Origin: an uncultured Alistipes sp.
GTDB lineage: Bacteria > Bacteroidota > Bacteroidia > Bacteroidales > Rikenellaceae
Direction: 5' to 3'
NCBI GenBank assembly: GCA_944322005.1
Contig: CALUNL010000005.1
Span: 62,001-126,000, forward strand
Length of the DNA: 64,000 bases
Under the pieces are notes generated by a model that ran no database searches, had not been told where the DNA came from, and saw nothing but the letters and a program-made list of their open reading frames with translations. The translations under genes were made by a program, and so were the position numbers. Shown in pieces: positions 43,911 through 53,918 of this stretch; position 1 is the first letter of the stretch, and the number at the start of each line of letters is the position of its first letter.

Positions 43911-46757
43911 ATGAATGTCAGTTTCAAATACATGTTGTTGCAGCTGCCGCTGATGCTGCCCGGCCTTGCGTCGGCCGCCACCGACGGATATTCCGTCAGC
44001 GGCCGCATACTTTCGGCCGACGAGCGCAGGCCGCTTTCGGCCGTCGTGGTGACGGTGGACGGTACCGGCAACTGGGCCGTAAGCGACCGTGACGGCAGAT
44101 TCCTTCTGAACGATGTCGATGCCGGCGGCCAGAGGCTCTGCATGTCGTTGCTCGGATACGTTCCGCTGACGGTCGATGTCGGCGTGAACGGAGATACGGC
44201 ACTCGGCGATTTCGTCATGCGGCTCGACAATCTCGAAATAGATGAGGTGGTGGTCACGTCGAAGGCCGATGCGGGGGAGCTCTCCTCGAAACACGTGATC
44301 GGGAAAAAGGCCATCGAGCACCTGCAGATGAACAGCATCTCCGATGTCATGTCGCTGCTTCCGGGTGCATCGACCTCCAACCCGGACCTTACGTCGGAGA
44401 GCATAATCTCGATTCGTGACGGCGGCCTGTCGGCAGGCAACGCCTCCTTCGGCACGGCCGTGGAGGTGGACGGCGTACGCATCTCGTCCAATGCCTCCTT
44501 CGCCGAGCCTTCGGGCGTGGGCATCCGCGGCGTGGCTACGGCCAACGTAGAGTCGGTGGAGGTGATAACGGGTGTCCCGTCGGCCGAATACGGCGACGTG
44601 GGCTCCGGAATAGTCAGGGTGAATACGAGCAGGGGACATACTCCGTGGAACATATCCCTTTCGACGAATCCGCGGACGAAATCCGCTTCGCTGGCCAAGG
44701 GATTCGATCTCGGCGACGGCAGGGGAACAATAAATTCGAGTCTTGAATATGCGTATGCCACAAAGGACCTGATGTCGCCGTACGAATCCTATACGCGCCG
44801 CGGGGCGACCCTCGCCTACAACAATACCTTCCGCAACAGGTGGCGTTTCAGTCTCGGACTTGCGGGGAACATCGGCGGAATGAACACCAAAAGCGACCCG
44901 GATGCCAATACCGGTGCCTGGGAGCGGGCCCGCGACAACTCCGTCCGGTTCCGCTCGTCGGTCGAGTGGCTGCTCAACCGCAAGTGGATATCGAATCTGA
45001 TACTTGAGGGGTCGGTAAATTATTCGGATCTGCTTGAGAAGGAGTTCGAACCGGTGTCGAACGGCTCGCAGCAGCCGGCCGTGCATGTGACGGAGCAGGG
45101 TTATTTCTTTTCGGACATGCTTCCGGCCCTCTTTTCGCGCACGCGTTATGCCGATTCGAAGGAGCTGGATGCGAACATAAGGCTCAAGGCGATATGGAAC
45201 CGCCGCTGGGGCGGCTTGCGAAGCAACTTCAAGGCCGGATTGTCGTGGCAGGCAAACGGCAATGTCGGGCGAGGGGAGTATTACGATATCCCGGAGTATG
45301 CCCCGGACGGGTTCCGGCCGCAGCCCTACAGCGAGTATCCGTTCATGCACAACATCGCGCTTTTCGTCGAGGAACGGCTCTGCATTCCGTTGGGCCGCGA
45401 AGGATATTCGGCCGAGATAATGGCCGGACTGCGCGCGGAAAAGACCGTGATACGCGATGCCGTATACAGGCATACGGCGACGCTCTCGCCGCGCCTGAAC
45501 GCGAAGGTTAACATTGGCCCGCATCTCTCCATGCGCGGAGGGTGGGGTTTTGCCGACAAGCTGCCGTCGTTCTACATCCTCTATCCGCGGCAGGAGTACC
45601 GTGACATCCAGGTCTTCGCCGCCTCGTACGACAACGACAAAAGCATCTATGCCTACCACACCGAACCTTACAGGCAGACGGTCAACACCTCGTTGCGCTG
45701 GCAGCGCAACCGCAATGCGGAGGTCGGCGTGGATGTGCGCTGGGGAGATTTTTCGGTTTCGCTGACGGGATTCTTCAACAGGACGAAATATCCCTACAGG
45801 CTTTCGACGGAATATGTGCCGTTCTCATACCGGGTGAGCCAGATCCCTGACGGATACACCATGCCGGCAAATCCGGAGTTCCGTATCGACAACATTACTG
45901 GAATCGTCAGTGTGCGCGACGCCTCCGCTGCAGGGTCGGCATGGACGGAGATGGAGACGAAGGTAATCAACGAGACCTTCGTAGGCGCCACCGTGCAGGA
46001 GAACGGCTCGGACATCGACCGGTGCGGCGTCGAGATGGTCATCGATTTCCCGCAGATATACCCCATACGCACGCAGTTCCGTCTGGACGGCGCATACAAC
46101 CGTACGGAGTACCTGAATACGGACCTGTCGTGGTACTATCCGTCCGGCCTGTCCCACACCTCGGAGAGCGGCAAGTCCTACCAGTATGCCGGCCTCTATG
46201 TCACGACCCCGTCGACCTCGTCGACATACAACGGCCGCCGGACACACTCCTTGAGCATGAACCTGACAAGCATAACCCATATCCCTTCCATAAGGATGGT
46301 CGTCACGTTCCGACTGGAGGCGATGCTGTTGCGCCGCATGCGGAACATTTCGCTTTACGAGGGTGCGGAGTACGCCTTCAACGTCCGGGACGACAGCAAC
46401 CGCCTGGCCGGCGGAAGCGTCATGGACGGGAACAGCTATACGGCGATATATCCGCTCTACTATATGGATACGTCGGGCGAGATACACCGCTTCACGAACG
46501 TGCAGGCGGCCAATCCGGAGTTCGCCAACCTCATACTGCGCTCGAACAACAAGTACCAGTACAATCCGGACGGATACGACCCGTACTTTTCGGCCAACAT
46601 GAGCATCACCAAGGAGTTCGGCGACCATGTGTCGCTGTCGCTGTATGTCAACAACTTCACATTCTCGCGGCAGGCCGTGGTGTCGTACGCGACGGGGGTG
46701 GCCGCAATATTCACCCCGGATTTCTATTACGGGATGTCGGTTAGAATCAGATTTTAG
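43911..46757 (+). CDS. TonB-dependent receptor
   Basis: 948 residues. Signal peptide MNVSFKYMLLQLPLMLPGLASA; a carboxypeptidase-regulatory-like domain (YSVSGRILSADERRPLSAVVVTVDG, about 25-110); plug with DEVVVTSKADAGELSSKHVIG, IEHLQMNSISDVMSLLPG, VDGVRI and VESVEVITGVPSAEYGDVGSGIVRVNTSRG (about 110-245), which includes a typical TonB-box-like start; then a barrel ending on FYYGMSVRIRF with terminal Phe. It moves a ligand across the outer membrane. No SusD partner follows; the next genes are DUF4876 and DUF6850. ATG 43911 is preferred over the TTG at 43893. Confidence 0.92.
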   Translation: MNVSFKYMLLQLPLMLPGLASAATDGYSVSGRILSADERRPLSAVVVTVDGTGNWAVSDRDGRFLLNDVDAGGQRLCMSLLGYVPLTVDVGVNGDTALGDFVMRLDNLEIDEVVVTSKADAGELSSKHVIGKKAIEHLQMNSISDVMSLLPGASTSNPDLTSESIISIRDGGLSAGNASFGTAVEVDGVRISSNASFAEPSGVGIRGVATANVESVEVITGVPSAEYGDVGSGIVRVNTSRGHTPWNISLSTNPRTKSASLAKGFDLGDGRGTINSSLEYAYATKDLMSPYESYTRRGATLAYNNTFRNRWRFSLGLAGNIGGMNTKSDPDANTGAWERARDNSVRFRSSVEWLLNRKWISNLILEGSVNYSDLLEKEFEPVSNGSQQPAVHVTEQGYFFSDMLPALFSRTRYADSKELDANIRLKAIWNRRWGGLRSNFKAGLSWQANGNVGRGEYYDIPEYAPDGFRPQPYSEYPFMHNIALFVEERLCIPLGREGYSAEIMAGLRAEKTVIRDAVYRHTATLSPRLNAKVNIGPHLSMRGGWGFADKLPSFYILYPRQEYRDIQVFAASYDNDKSIYAYHTEPYRQTVNTSLRWQRNRNAEVGVDVRWGDFSVSLTGFFNRTKYPYRLSTEYVPFSYRVSQIPDGYTMPANPEFRIDNITGIVSVRDASAAGSAWTEMETKVINETFVGATVQENGSDIDRCGVEMVIDFPQIYPIRTQFRLDGAYNRTEYLNTDLSWYYPSGLSHTSESGKSYQYAGLYVTTPSTSSTYNGRRTHSLSMNLTSITHIPSIRMVVTFRLEAMLLRRMRNISLYEGAEYAFNVRDDSNRLAGGSVMDGNSYTAIYPLYYMDTSGEIHRFTNVQAANPEFANLILRSNNKYQYNPDGYDPYFSANMSITKEFGDHVSLSLYVNNFTFSRQAVVSYATGVAAIFTPDFYYGMSVRIRF

Positions 46758-46765
46758 GGTGAACG

Positions 46766-48022
46766 ATGGATGGAATGATTCGTAAATATGCATGTTTGCT
46801 GCCGGCGGCGGTGTTCGCATCGGTGCTCCTCGCGGGATGTACTGCCATGGACCCGGGGGCCAGTTACGTTGCGACGCTGCACCGCCTGTCGGTGCAGGCG
46901 GAATATCCCGATGGGACCGGCGCATCGGTCCGTGAGGGCGTCGAGGTAACAGCCTCCGAGCTCTCGACCGGAAACACCTATACGGCATCTACCGACAGCT
47001 CCGGACGCGCCGTGTTTACGCTCTCGGAGGGATTCTACAACGTGACGCTCTCCGACCGCCAGGGCGATTTCATCTTCAACGGCTCCGCGGACCTGCTGCC
47101 GGTGCTCTCCGATACGGACATAAGTCTCGAACTCTTCGAGTCGAGGGTGTCGCCGGTGGTGATCAGGGAGGTCTATTGCGGCGGCTGTACGAAATATCCC
47201 GAAGAGGGGACCTATGCGGTCGACAAATACATAATACTCCACAACAACTCCGCCGGTACATACTTCCTCGACGGCTTGTGCTTCGGCGTCCTCGACCCGT
47301 ACAACGCGCAGGCGTCGAACGTGTGGGTGACGGCCGACCCGGAGACAGGGGCGACGCAATATCCCGATTTCCTGCCGATAGGCGAGACCATATGGCGATT
47401 CGGCGGCAGCGGGACGGACTTCCCGCTCGGCAGCGGTGAAGATGCCGTCATTGCCGTGTGCGGCGCCATAGACCACCGCTCGCGTTATCCCAACTCCGTG
47501 AACCTGAACGACAGCCACTACTTCGTTTGCTACAATCCGGTCTATTATCCAAATACGCTGTACCATCCCGTTCCCGGCGACCGCATCCTGCCGTCGCACT
47601 ACCTCGAAGCGGTGGTCAAGGTGGGACCGGCCAATGCCTATCCGATGTCGCAGGTGTCGCCTGCCGTGGTGCTTTTCCGTGCCGAGGGGTGCGAAATCGG
47701 CGAATATGTCTCGCGCGAGGGGGTGATTGTCCAGAAACCCGGCTCGTCGGTCATACGCGTGGTGAAGATTCCGACGGCGTGGGCGCTCGACGCCGTGGAG
47801 GTATACGACGGCTCGTCGTCCGACAACAAGAAACGTTTCCCGCCATCGATTGATGCTGGCTATGTCTACCAGTCGCGTTCGTATCTGGGACATACGCTCC
47901 ACCGCCGCCTCGACGAGGAGGCCTCGGCGGCGGCAGGCTACGATATATACATGGATACCAACAATTCGACTGCCGACTTCTACGAACGCGACAGGCAGTC
48001 GCTCAACGACGACCCGGAGTGA
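46766..48022 (+). CDS. DUF4876-type surface lipoprotein
   Basis: 418 residues with a lipobox (LLAGC, Cys25). An N-terminal module of about 90 residues looks Ig-like (VTASELSTGNTYTASTDSSGRAVFTL, a carboxypeptidase-regulatory-like beta sandwich). The rest fits DUF4876, with VIREVYCGGCTKYPEEGTYAVDKYIILHNN (about 132-160) resembling a lamin-tail-type segment with a CxxC. It sits 9 bases after a TonB receptor and overlaps the DUF6850 start, the usual arrangement of this family. A ligand-binding partner of the receptor is inferred. ATG 46775 is a possible alternative start. Confidence 0.85.
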   Translation: MDGMIRKYACLLPAAVFASVLLAGCTAMDPGASYVATLHRLSVQAEYPDGTGASVREGVEVTASELSTGNTYTASTDSSGRAVFTLSEGFYNVTLSDRQGDFIFNGSADLLPVLSDTDISLELFESRVSPVVIREVYCGGCTKYPEEGTYAVDKYIILHNNSAGTYFLDGLCFGVLDPYNAQASNVWVTADPETGATQYPDFLPIGETIWRFGGSGTDFPLGSGEDAVIAVCGAIDHRSRYPNSVNLNDSHYFVCYNPVYYPNTLYHPVPGDRILPSHYLEAVVKVGPANAYPMSQVSPAVVLFRAEGCEIGEYVSREGVIVQKPGSSVIRVVKIPTAWALDAVEVYDGSSSDNKKRFPPSIDAGYVYQSRSYLGHTLHRRLDEEASAAAGYDIYMDTNNSTADFYERDRQSLNDDPE

Positions 48023-49515
48023 TGCGCAGGTTCCTTTTCATATTCGTTTCGATGTCGGTGTGCATTGCGGCCGCTTCTGCACAGGAGCGGTACGGGACCG
48101 TCGTGCGCCGCAATCCATGGAACATGGGAGGCGGTGTGGCCGGGTTGCGGTGCGACAGCGTCTCGGTATCGTATGCGGAGGCGTACGCATGCAAGGAGAA
48201 CGGCGGTTTCATCCCTACGTACGGCTCCGCGGACAGCTGGAGCTTCGGCGCAGGGATGGAGTCTCTCTACCATCTCGAGAAGGTCTCGTTCTGCGGCGGG
48301 TTCGGATACGACTGTTTCTACGGCAGAGACATGTGCGGCTCGATGTTCACGCATCCGGGATACTATCCGGTCGACATTCTCGAGTTCACGCCGGGAAACA
48401 AGAGGCGCGAGACATATTCGTTCCGCGGAGGCGTTTCGGCGGAACTCGGACGCGGCCTGCGGCTCGGCCTGTCGGCCGATCTGTCAGCTGAAAGCTACTC
48501 CAAGCGCAAGGACCTGCGGCACAAGAACAACGCGCTCGACCTGAGCTTCATGCCGTCGGCGACGTATGCCTTCCGCAACGGAGCAGTCGGCGTGACCTAC
48601 ATATTCGCCAAGCGCGGCGAGAATGTCGCGGCCGACGAGTACGGCATATCGTCGCTCACGTACGACGCCTTTTTCGACAAGGGACTGTGTTACGGTGTGC
48701 GCGAACTGTGGACCGGAAGCGGGATACACCTTCAGGAGTCGGGCATATCGGGCTTTCCGGTGCGCGAGTTCGCGAACGGTGCCATGCTGCAGGCGCAATG
48801 GGGCGCGGTGTATGCCGATGTTTCGTACCGCCGCGGTGAAGGCCGGACCGGCGAAAAGAGTACGATATGGCACGAATTCTCGTCGGATGCTGTCGACGCG
48901 CACATTGCGGCAACGCTGCGCGGGAGGTGGTATGTGAGGGGCGGGTTCGGCCTCTTCTCGCAGACCAACCGCGAAAACGTCCTGAAGGCGGTGACCGAGA
49001 ACGGCGTCACGACCACGCGCAAGTTCGGTTCCAACGACATCTTCTCGCGCCGCATGCTGCGCTCCATGCTTGAGACGGAGTATGCGGCCGACCGCTGGTG
49101 GATTGTGGTTGGTGCGGAGTACGTCCGCTGCGATAGGCTTTCGACGCTGATGTATCCCGAATACCGCCGCCATTCGATGTCGCAGGTGGCGCTGCGCGCC
49201 GACTCCCGGGTGCGTCTCGGGCGTTTCGAACTCTCGGCCGGAGCCCGTGGCCGTTTCGGCGGCAGCGACTCTTCGGAGGGTGTCGTGGCCGACGGAGTGG
49301 AGTCGGGAGAATACCCGTCGTGCCTGGAGGATTACCTCTCGGCGGAGACCGAATACTTCACCGCGGCTGCGGCCGGTGTCGTGGCCGGGTTGAGGTGCGA
49401 CATAAAGGCCGGATTCTACGTGGACCTGCAGGCGGAGTACACGCACGCCTTTGCGACGCGGTTTGTCGGTGCGGACAGGGTGCGGGTCCGTCTGGCTGTC
49501 GGTTACGGATTTTGA
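48022..49515 (+). CDS. DUF6850-type outer-membrane beta-barrel protein
   Basis: 497 residues with signal peptide (MRRFLFIFVSMSVCIAAASAQ) and barrel strands to the terminal VRLAVGYGF (C-terminal Phe). DUF6850 proteins sit next to DUF4876 lipoproteins and TonB receptors in Bacteroidetes. The ATG at 48022 shares a base with the stop of the preceding gene (TGATG), so translation is coupled. Role unknown; perhaps an accessory pore or a stability factor for the receptor complex. Confidence 0.82.
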   Translation: MRRFLFIFVSMSVCIAAASAQERYGTVVRRNPWNMGGGVAGLRCDSVSVSYAEAYACKENGGFIPTYGSADSWSFGAGMESLYHLEKVSFCGGFGYDCFYGRDMCGSMFTHPGYYPVDILEFTPGNKRRETYSFRGGVSAELGRGLRLGLSADLSAESYSKRKDLRHKNNALDLSFMPSATYAFRNGAVGVTYIFAKRGENVAADEYGISSLTYDAFFDKGLCYGVRELWTGSGIHLQESGISGFPVREFANGAMLQAQWGAVYADVSYRRGEGRTGEKSTIWHEFSSDAVDAHIAATLRGRWYVRGGFGLFSQTNRENVLKAVTENGVTTTRKFGSNDIFSRRMLRSMLETEYAADRWWIVVGAEYVRCDRLSTLMYPEYRRHSMSQVALRADSRVRLGRFELSAGARGRFGGSDSSEGVVADGVESGEYPSCLEDYLSAETEYFTAAAAGVVAGLRCDIKAGFYVDLQAEYTHAFATRFVGADRVRVRLAVGYGF

Positions 49516-49561
49516 AGGATTCATTCAAGTTAATATATGTAAAACAAAAAACAGAGAAGAG

Positions 49562-50404
49562 ATGAAAAAAATCGCTTTTATGGCAGCCATGGCTGCCCTG
49601 ACGCTGGCAGGATGCCAGAAGGATGACGGTGGCAAGAACCCGGACGGCGGAGACGGGACCTATCAGGAGTACTCCGACCATATCGTCTACCACGGCGAGT
49701 CGTACGCCATCGTGACCCTTGCCGACGGCAATACGTGGATGGCCGACAACCTGCGCTATGTCCCGGAGGGCATTGCCGTATCGGAGGACCCGGCGGCGGA
49801 TGCGGGCATATGGTATCCGTACACATATGACGGAACGGACTTTACGGTGCTGACTTCCGAAGAGGATGTCGCGCAGTACGGACTGCTGTACGATGCGGCG
49901 ACGCTCTTCGGCGAGGCACTTACGGCCGACAATGCCGCTTCGTTCGAGGGCAAACAGGGTATTTGCCCTCCGGGATGGCACATTCCGACCTTCCACGAGG
50001 TATTCAACCTCGTGGGCATGTGCTCCAAGCTCTCGGTTGCCGCGGCCGGTTACGAAGCCGGCGAGACCCCGACCGACGAGAATGCATATTACTACAACGC
50101 CGACTACAATGGCGGAAACATCGCCGAGATGAATGCGGCCGGTTTCGGGTTCGTCTTCTCCGGCACCCGCAACCAGACGGGCAGCTGGATAAAGTCCCTG
50201 TCGGGTTACGAAGCCTGCCCGATGACCTACCTGTGGTCGTCGACGATGTATCAGGTGCAGACGGAGGAGGACGGTTCGCTGAGCCGCCTGCAGTACTTCT
50301 CGCTCGGAAGCACCGTCACCAAGAGCTATCCCGACGGACGGCTCACTGTCATGTTCAACAACTACGGCAACGGCTGCCCGGTGCGTTGCGTGAAGGACAA
50401 GTAG
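49562..50404 (+). CDS. FISUMP-domain lipoprotein
   Basis: 280 residues with a lipobox (LTLAGC, Cys18), then a fibrobacter-major-paralogous (FISUMP) type domain with VTLADGNTWMADNLRY (about 54-69), GICPPGWHIPTFHEVFNLVG (about 137-157) and the closing GNGCPVRCVKDK. Such domains are common on Bacteroidetes surface proteins; function unknown. It lies between the DUF6850 gene and the S46 peptidase gene on the same strand. ATG 49562 is followed by the signal peptide; upstream frames read into the DUF6850 gene. Confidence 0.88.
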   Translation: MKKIAFMAAMAALTLAGCQKDDGGKNPDGGDGTYQEYSDHIVYHGESYAIVTLADGNTWMADNLRYVPEGIAVSEDPAADAGIWYPYTYDGTDFTVLTSEEDVAQYGLLYDAATLFGEALTADNAASFEGKQGICPPGWHIPTFHEVFNLVGMCSKLSVAAAGYEAGETPTDENAYYYNADYNGGNIAEMNAAGFGFVFSGTRNQTGSWIKSLSGYEACPMTYLWSSTMYQVQTEEDGSLSRLQYFSLGSTVTKSYPDGRLTVMFNNYGNGCPVRCVKDK

Positions 50405-50411
50405 CGGAACC

Positions 50412-52556
50412 ATGCGCAGAGTAGTATTTTTGTTTGCCATATTCGCGGCCACGGCCCTCTCAGCCTTTGCGGACGAGGGCATGTGGCTGATAAACGATGC
50501 TGATGCCGGCATGTACAGACATATGCGGCGTATGGGGTTGAAGCTCAAGGCTGAAGACATATACGGCGGCGGAGACTCTTCGCTGAGCGATGCCGTGGTG
50601 TCGGTCAACGGCGGTGCCGGTACGGGAAGCATGATATCGGACGAGGGGCTGATGATAACCAACCACCATGTCGCATACGCCGGAATCTGCAGGATCTCGA
50701 CTCCGGAACACAATATCCTCGAGACGGGTTTCTGGGCGCCGTCGCGTGACGGTGAGATACCGTTGGAGGGATATACCGTCTCGTTCCTGCGGGGCATAAT
50801 CGACGTTACGGAGGAGGCTGCGTCGCTGCGAGACTCACTCGCTGCCGACGGGAGGGCGCATGCCATGGTGTCGCGCCGCCTGGCCAGGGAGATGGAGCGC
50901 CGTTATGCCGGCAGGACGGAGTATACGCCATCGTTCGAACCGATGTGGGGAGGCAAGCGGTCGTACATCTATCTGTACGAGACGTTCAGGGATGTACGCC
51001 TGGTGGCCGCCCCGCCGGAGAGGTTGGGCGCATTCGGAGGGGAGTCCGACAACTGGAACTGGCCGCAGCACAAGGCCGACTTTGCCATATGCCGCATTTA
51101 CGGCGACTCGGCGGGGCGGCCGGCCGACTATTCGGCCGGGAATGTGCCGATACGCCCGCGCCGCCGTCTGCATGTGGCCGGGAAGGGTGTCCGTGAGGGC
51201 GACTTCACGATGGTGATAGGCTATCCGGGCCGTACCTCGCGCTATATTTCGTCGTTTGCCGTCGGCGAGAGGGAGACGGTCCGCAATCCCGTCGTCATCG
51301 ATGCCCGCCACCGCCGCATGGATATAATCCGAGAAGGTATGGAGCGCAACGATACGGTGCGCATGAACTATTCGGACCGTTACTTCAACCTCTCTAACTA
51401 CGCCGACCATGCCAGGTGGGAGAACGTGTGCCTGCGGCGTTTCGGCGTGCGCGGAATGCGCGAGGAGGAAGAGCGCGGGCTGCAGGCGTGGATCGAAGCC
51501 GACTCCGCCCGCAAATCCGCATACGGCGGCCTGCTCGCGAGGCTCGGACGCGGTTATGAAGCCCGGGCGGAGGCGATGAAGGTGCGGACCGACTATGCCG
51601 AACGGTGGTTCGGCGTGAGCGAGGCGCAGACGATGGCCAGCCGGATGCTGTCGGGCGTAAACCGCCTTAAACAGCGCGGGGAGTATCTGTTCGACCTCTT
51701 CGGAGACCCGCAGTTCAAGGCTGCGGTGAACTCTCTCGGACGGTTGGAGAAGGCGGACCCGACGGTCGACCGTACGCTCTTTGTCGAGATATGCGGGGAC
51801 TTCCTCGACAGTGTGCCGGCGGATTACCTGTCGGACGATGTCTCGGCGCAGCTTGAGGCGTGCGGAGGCGATTCGCGCGCGATGCTCGGACGGATATACG
51901 ATGCCTCGTTCTGCCGCAGCGCGGAGACCGTGAGGGAGTTTTTCGCGAAGCCCCGACGCATAAGGGAGGTGTTGTCCGACCCGCTCGTGGAGCTTGTCTC
52001 CGGGATGCCGTTCCCGAAATACGTGCGCAGGGTCTTTCTTGCCGAGAAGGGGGTGGGGGCCTCCGTTGCTGCCGATGAGCGCACCTATGCATCGCTGCTG
52101 TATGATTTCCGCGAAGCGGAGGGTGTACGCCAGTATCCCGACGCCAATTCGACCATGCGCCTGAGCTACGGGAAGGTATGTCCGCTCTCTCCGCGTGACG
52201 GAGTGCATTACGACTGGCAGTCGACGACCGCCGGATATGTCGAGAAGGCCGACGGTTCGGAGCATGCCTTCCGCCCCGACGGGAAGATGCTCGAAATGGT
52301 CTCGTCGCTCGACCGTCCGATGCGCATGAACTTCATCACCGACAACGACATCACAGGCGGTAACTCCGGGTCGCCGGTCCTGAACGGCCGCGGCGAGCTG
52401 GTGGGACTCGCGTTCGACGGAAACCGCGAGTCGATGTCGGGGGACATACGTTTCCATCCGCAGTACTCGCGCACCGTCTGCGTGGATATCGGCTATGTCA
52501 TGTGGCTGCTGGAGAACCATGCGCCGGAATCGCTCTGCATGGAGATATTGAGATAG
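50412..52556 (+). CDS. S46-family dipeptidyl peptidase (DPP7-like)
   Basis: 714 residues. Signal peptide MRRVVFLFAIFAATALSAFA, then a chymotrypsin-like double-barrel with a helical insert. Catalytic triad: His in TNHHVAYAG (H85/H86), Asp213 in GGESDNWNWPQH, Ser652 in GGNSGSPVLNG. S46 enzymes cut dipeptides from the N-terminus of peptides in the periplasm. Residue 670 is Gly (AFDGNR), at the position where Gly is typical of DPP7 (hydrophobic P1) and Arg of DPP11 (acidic P1), so I favour DPP7-like specificity. It begins eight bases after the FISUMP gene. Confidence 0.92.
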   Translation: MRRVVFLFAIFAATALSAFADEGMWLINDADAGMYRHMRRMGLKLKAEDIYGGGDSSLSDAVVSVNGGAGTGSMISDEGLMITNHHVAYAGICRISTPEHNILETGFWAPSRDGEIPLEGYTVSFLRGIIDVTEEAASLRDSLAADGRAHAMVSRRLAREMERRYAGRTEYTPSFEPMWGGKRSYIYLYETFRDVRLVAAPPERLGAFGGESDNWNWPQHKADFAICRIYGDSAGRPADYSAGNVPIRPRRRLHVAGKGVREGDFTMVIGYPGRTSRYISSFAVGERETVRNPVVIDARHRRMDIIREGMERNDTVRMNYSDRYFNLSNYADHARWENVCLRRFGVRGMREEEERGLQAWIEADSARKSAYGGLLARLGRGYEARAEAMKVRTDYAERWFGVSEAQTMASRMLSGVNRLKQRGEYLFDLFGDPQFKAAVNSLGRLEKADPTVDRTLFVEICGDFLDSVPADYLSDDVSAQLEACGGDSRAMLGRIYDASFCRSAETVREFFAKPRRIREVLSDPLVELVSGMPFPKYVRRVFLAEKGVGASVAADERTYASLLYDFREAEGVRQYPDANSTMRLSYGKVCPLSPRDGVHYDWQSTTAGYVEKADGSEHAFRPDGKMLEMVSSLDRPMRMNFITDNDITGGNSGSPVLNGRGELVGLAFDGNRESMSGDIRFHPQYSRTVCVDIGYVMWLLENHAPESLCMEILR

Positions 52557-52574
52557 CCTGCGGGCAAAACATGG

Positions 52575-52609
52575 AACGGGCGGCATCTTTGCGGATGCCG
52601 CCCGTTTTT
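52575..52609 (+). terminator. Intrinsic terminator after the S46 peptidase gene
   Basis: AACGGGCGGCATC (52575-52587) pairs with GATGCCGCCCGTT (52594-52606), followed by Ts. Confidence 0.92.
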
Positions 52610-52628
52610 CATGATGCCGGCTGACCTG

Positions 52629-53189
52629 TCACAGCAGGATTGCAAAGAGTATCGGGATGGCCATGCCGACAAGCAGCTCGATTCCGCCGCGTCCCCAGAG
52701 CCCCAGACGCCCCTTGACCATTATGAGTCCGGTTATCGTGATAGTGACGAGCGCCAGCAGGAAGATGTCGGAGAAGTATGTCCACCAGCGGCTCGGATTG
52801 TAGTGCAGGCGGTTCAGGGCGCTCAATACCGGGCGCCTCTTAACCGATTCGTACAGGGCCTCGCCCGTGTTGCGGTTGAGCAGCAGCGACGAACCCCCGC
52901 GGATGAAAATCTTGACCGACTCCGAGTCGTAGTCGTATACGGCCGTGAAGTTGTCGGCCTCGCCCCACCTCTCCAGCAGCGACTTCGCATATGTTTCGTC
53001 GACCGTTGCCGGGACGTTCTCGACCGTGTAGCGGTATTGGCGGATGTCGTAGTTGGAGTTGAAGTCGTTCTTGTGGTTCAACATGAACCCGGATGCGGCA
53101 TACACCAGCACCACGCCGGCGAAGATGTACGACAGGTCGCGGTGTATGTTGCGGCACCAGCGCCGCAGCGTGCTCATTCTGTCACCCAT
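52629..53189 (-). CDS. PepSY-associated transmembrane-helix protein
   Basis: 186 residues with an N-terminal helix (LSYIFAGVVLVYAASGFML, about 18-37), a periplasmic PepSY-like segment (VENVPATVDETYAKSLLERWGEADNF ... SSLLLNRNTGEALYESVKRRPVLSALNRLHYNP), and two C-terminal helices. PepSY-TM proteins often act with haem or metal systems as membrane reductases or inhibitors; no haem ligands can be firmly assigned here. It follows the OB-like periplasmic protein gene by 15 bases; ATG 53177 is an alternative start. Confidence 0.8.
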   Translation of the reverse strand: MGDRMSTLRRWCRNIHRDLSYIFAGVVLVYAASGFMLNHKNDFNSNYDIRQYRYTVENVPATVDETYAKSLLERWGEADNFTAVYDYDSESVKIFIRGGSSLLLNRNTGEALYESVKRRPVLSALNRLHYNPSRWWTYFSDIFLLALVTITITGLIMVKGRLGLWGRGGIELLVGMAIPILFAILL

Positions 53190-53204
53190 GGCCTCTTTGT
53201 CGGA

Positions 53205-53735
53205 TTACAGTATCTCGTAACTCTGCGCAATGACGTAGAATACCGAGAGGTAGTTCTTTCCCTCCTTTGCGTTGCGGTCGGCGATGCGCTTGCGGAAGTT
53301 CTCGATCTTCTGCTGCTCGGTATTGCCGCTCTCGCCGCGTGCGGCCGACTCGGTCGCACAGCCGTCGTGCTCGCCTATGGCCTTGCCTCTACCGATGCGC
53401 GATTCCCAGCTTCGGAGATACTCTTCGTCGATGCGTGTCTCGCAGAGGGTGCCGGTTACGCGTACCGGTTCGTTTACGACCTCATCCTTGAAGGCTCCGG
53501 TGGCGTCGCTGCTCTCGACACGCAGCAGCCCTTTGGCGCCGCGGAGGAACATCTTGCGCCCGCCGTGGCTGCATATGTGCGTGCAGAGTCCCTCTATCGA
53601 GACTACCTGTCCCACATACTCCTCTCCCGATACGAGTACCTCGTCGACCTTCATCGACTTTGTCTGTGCGTTTACCGTTCCTAACGCCAACATGGCGACC
53701 GCTACGGCAGCGATGGTTTTGAAAATAGGTTTCAT
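53205..53735 (-). CDS. Periplasmic OB-fold-like protein with a Cys/His motif
   Basis: 176 residues with signal peptide (MKPIFKTIAAVAVAMLALGTVNAQ). The core VLVSGEEYVGQVVSIEGLCTHICSHGGRKMFL and later RVTGTLCETRIDEEYLRSWE look like an OB-type beta barrel. The CTHICSH motif gives two Cys and two His, plus a further Cys in TLC, suited to metal or haem binding. C-terminal third is helical and charged. No TonB receptor is adjacent. Upstream on the minus strand, TACATTTG (53787-53780) fits a -7 element. Confidence 0.72.
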   Translation of the reverse strand: MKPIFKTIAAVAVAMLALGTVNAQTKSMKVDEVLVSGEEYVGQVVSIEGLCTHICSHGGRKMFLRGAKGLLRVESSDATGAFKDEVVNEPVRVTGTLCETRIDEEYLRSWESRIGRGKAIGEHDGCATESAARGESGNTEQQKIENFRKRIADRNAKEGKNYLSVFYVIAQSYEIL

Positions 53736-53918
53736 GGTTTATATTTTTTTTCGTGTATCCGTAATTTGTCTGTCGATCACAAATGTATGAAAAAAAACAA
53801 ACCGTTGCACCTCCTTTTGCGGCACGCATACCGGACAATGGTTAAAAGTGGGGGACGAATAGCCCCAAGTGGCTATCCTTGATATGGATGTGGCGCGATC
53901 GATTTCCGTTAAATTTAG

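Noticed and set aside
43701..45659. A 652-codon minus-strand frame opposite the TonB receptor gene
   Set aside because: Antisense shadow with no signal, domain or promoter.
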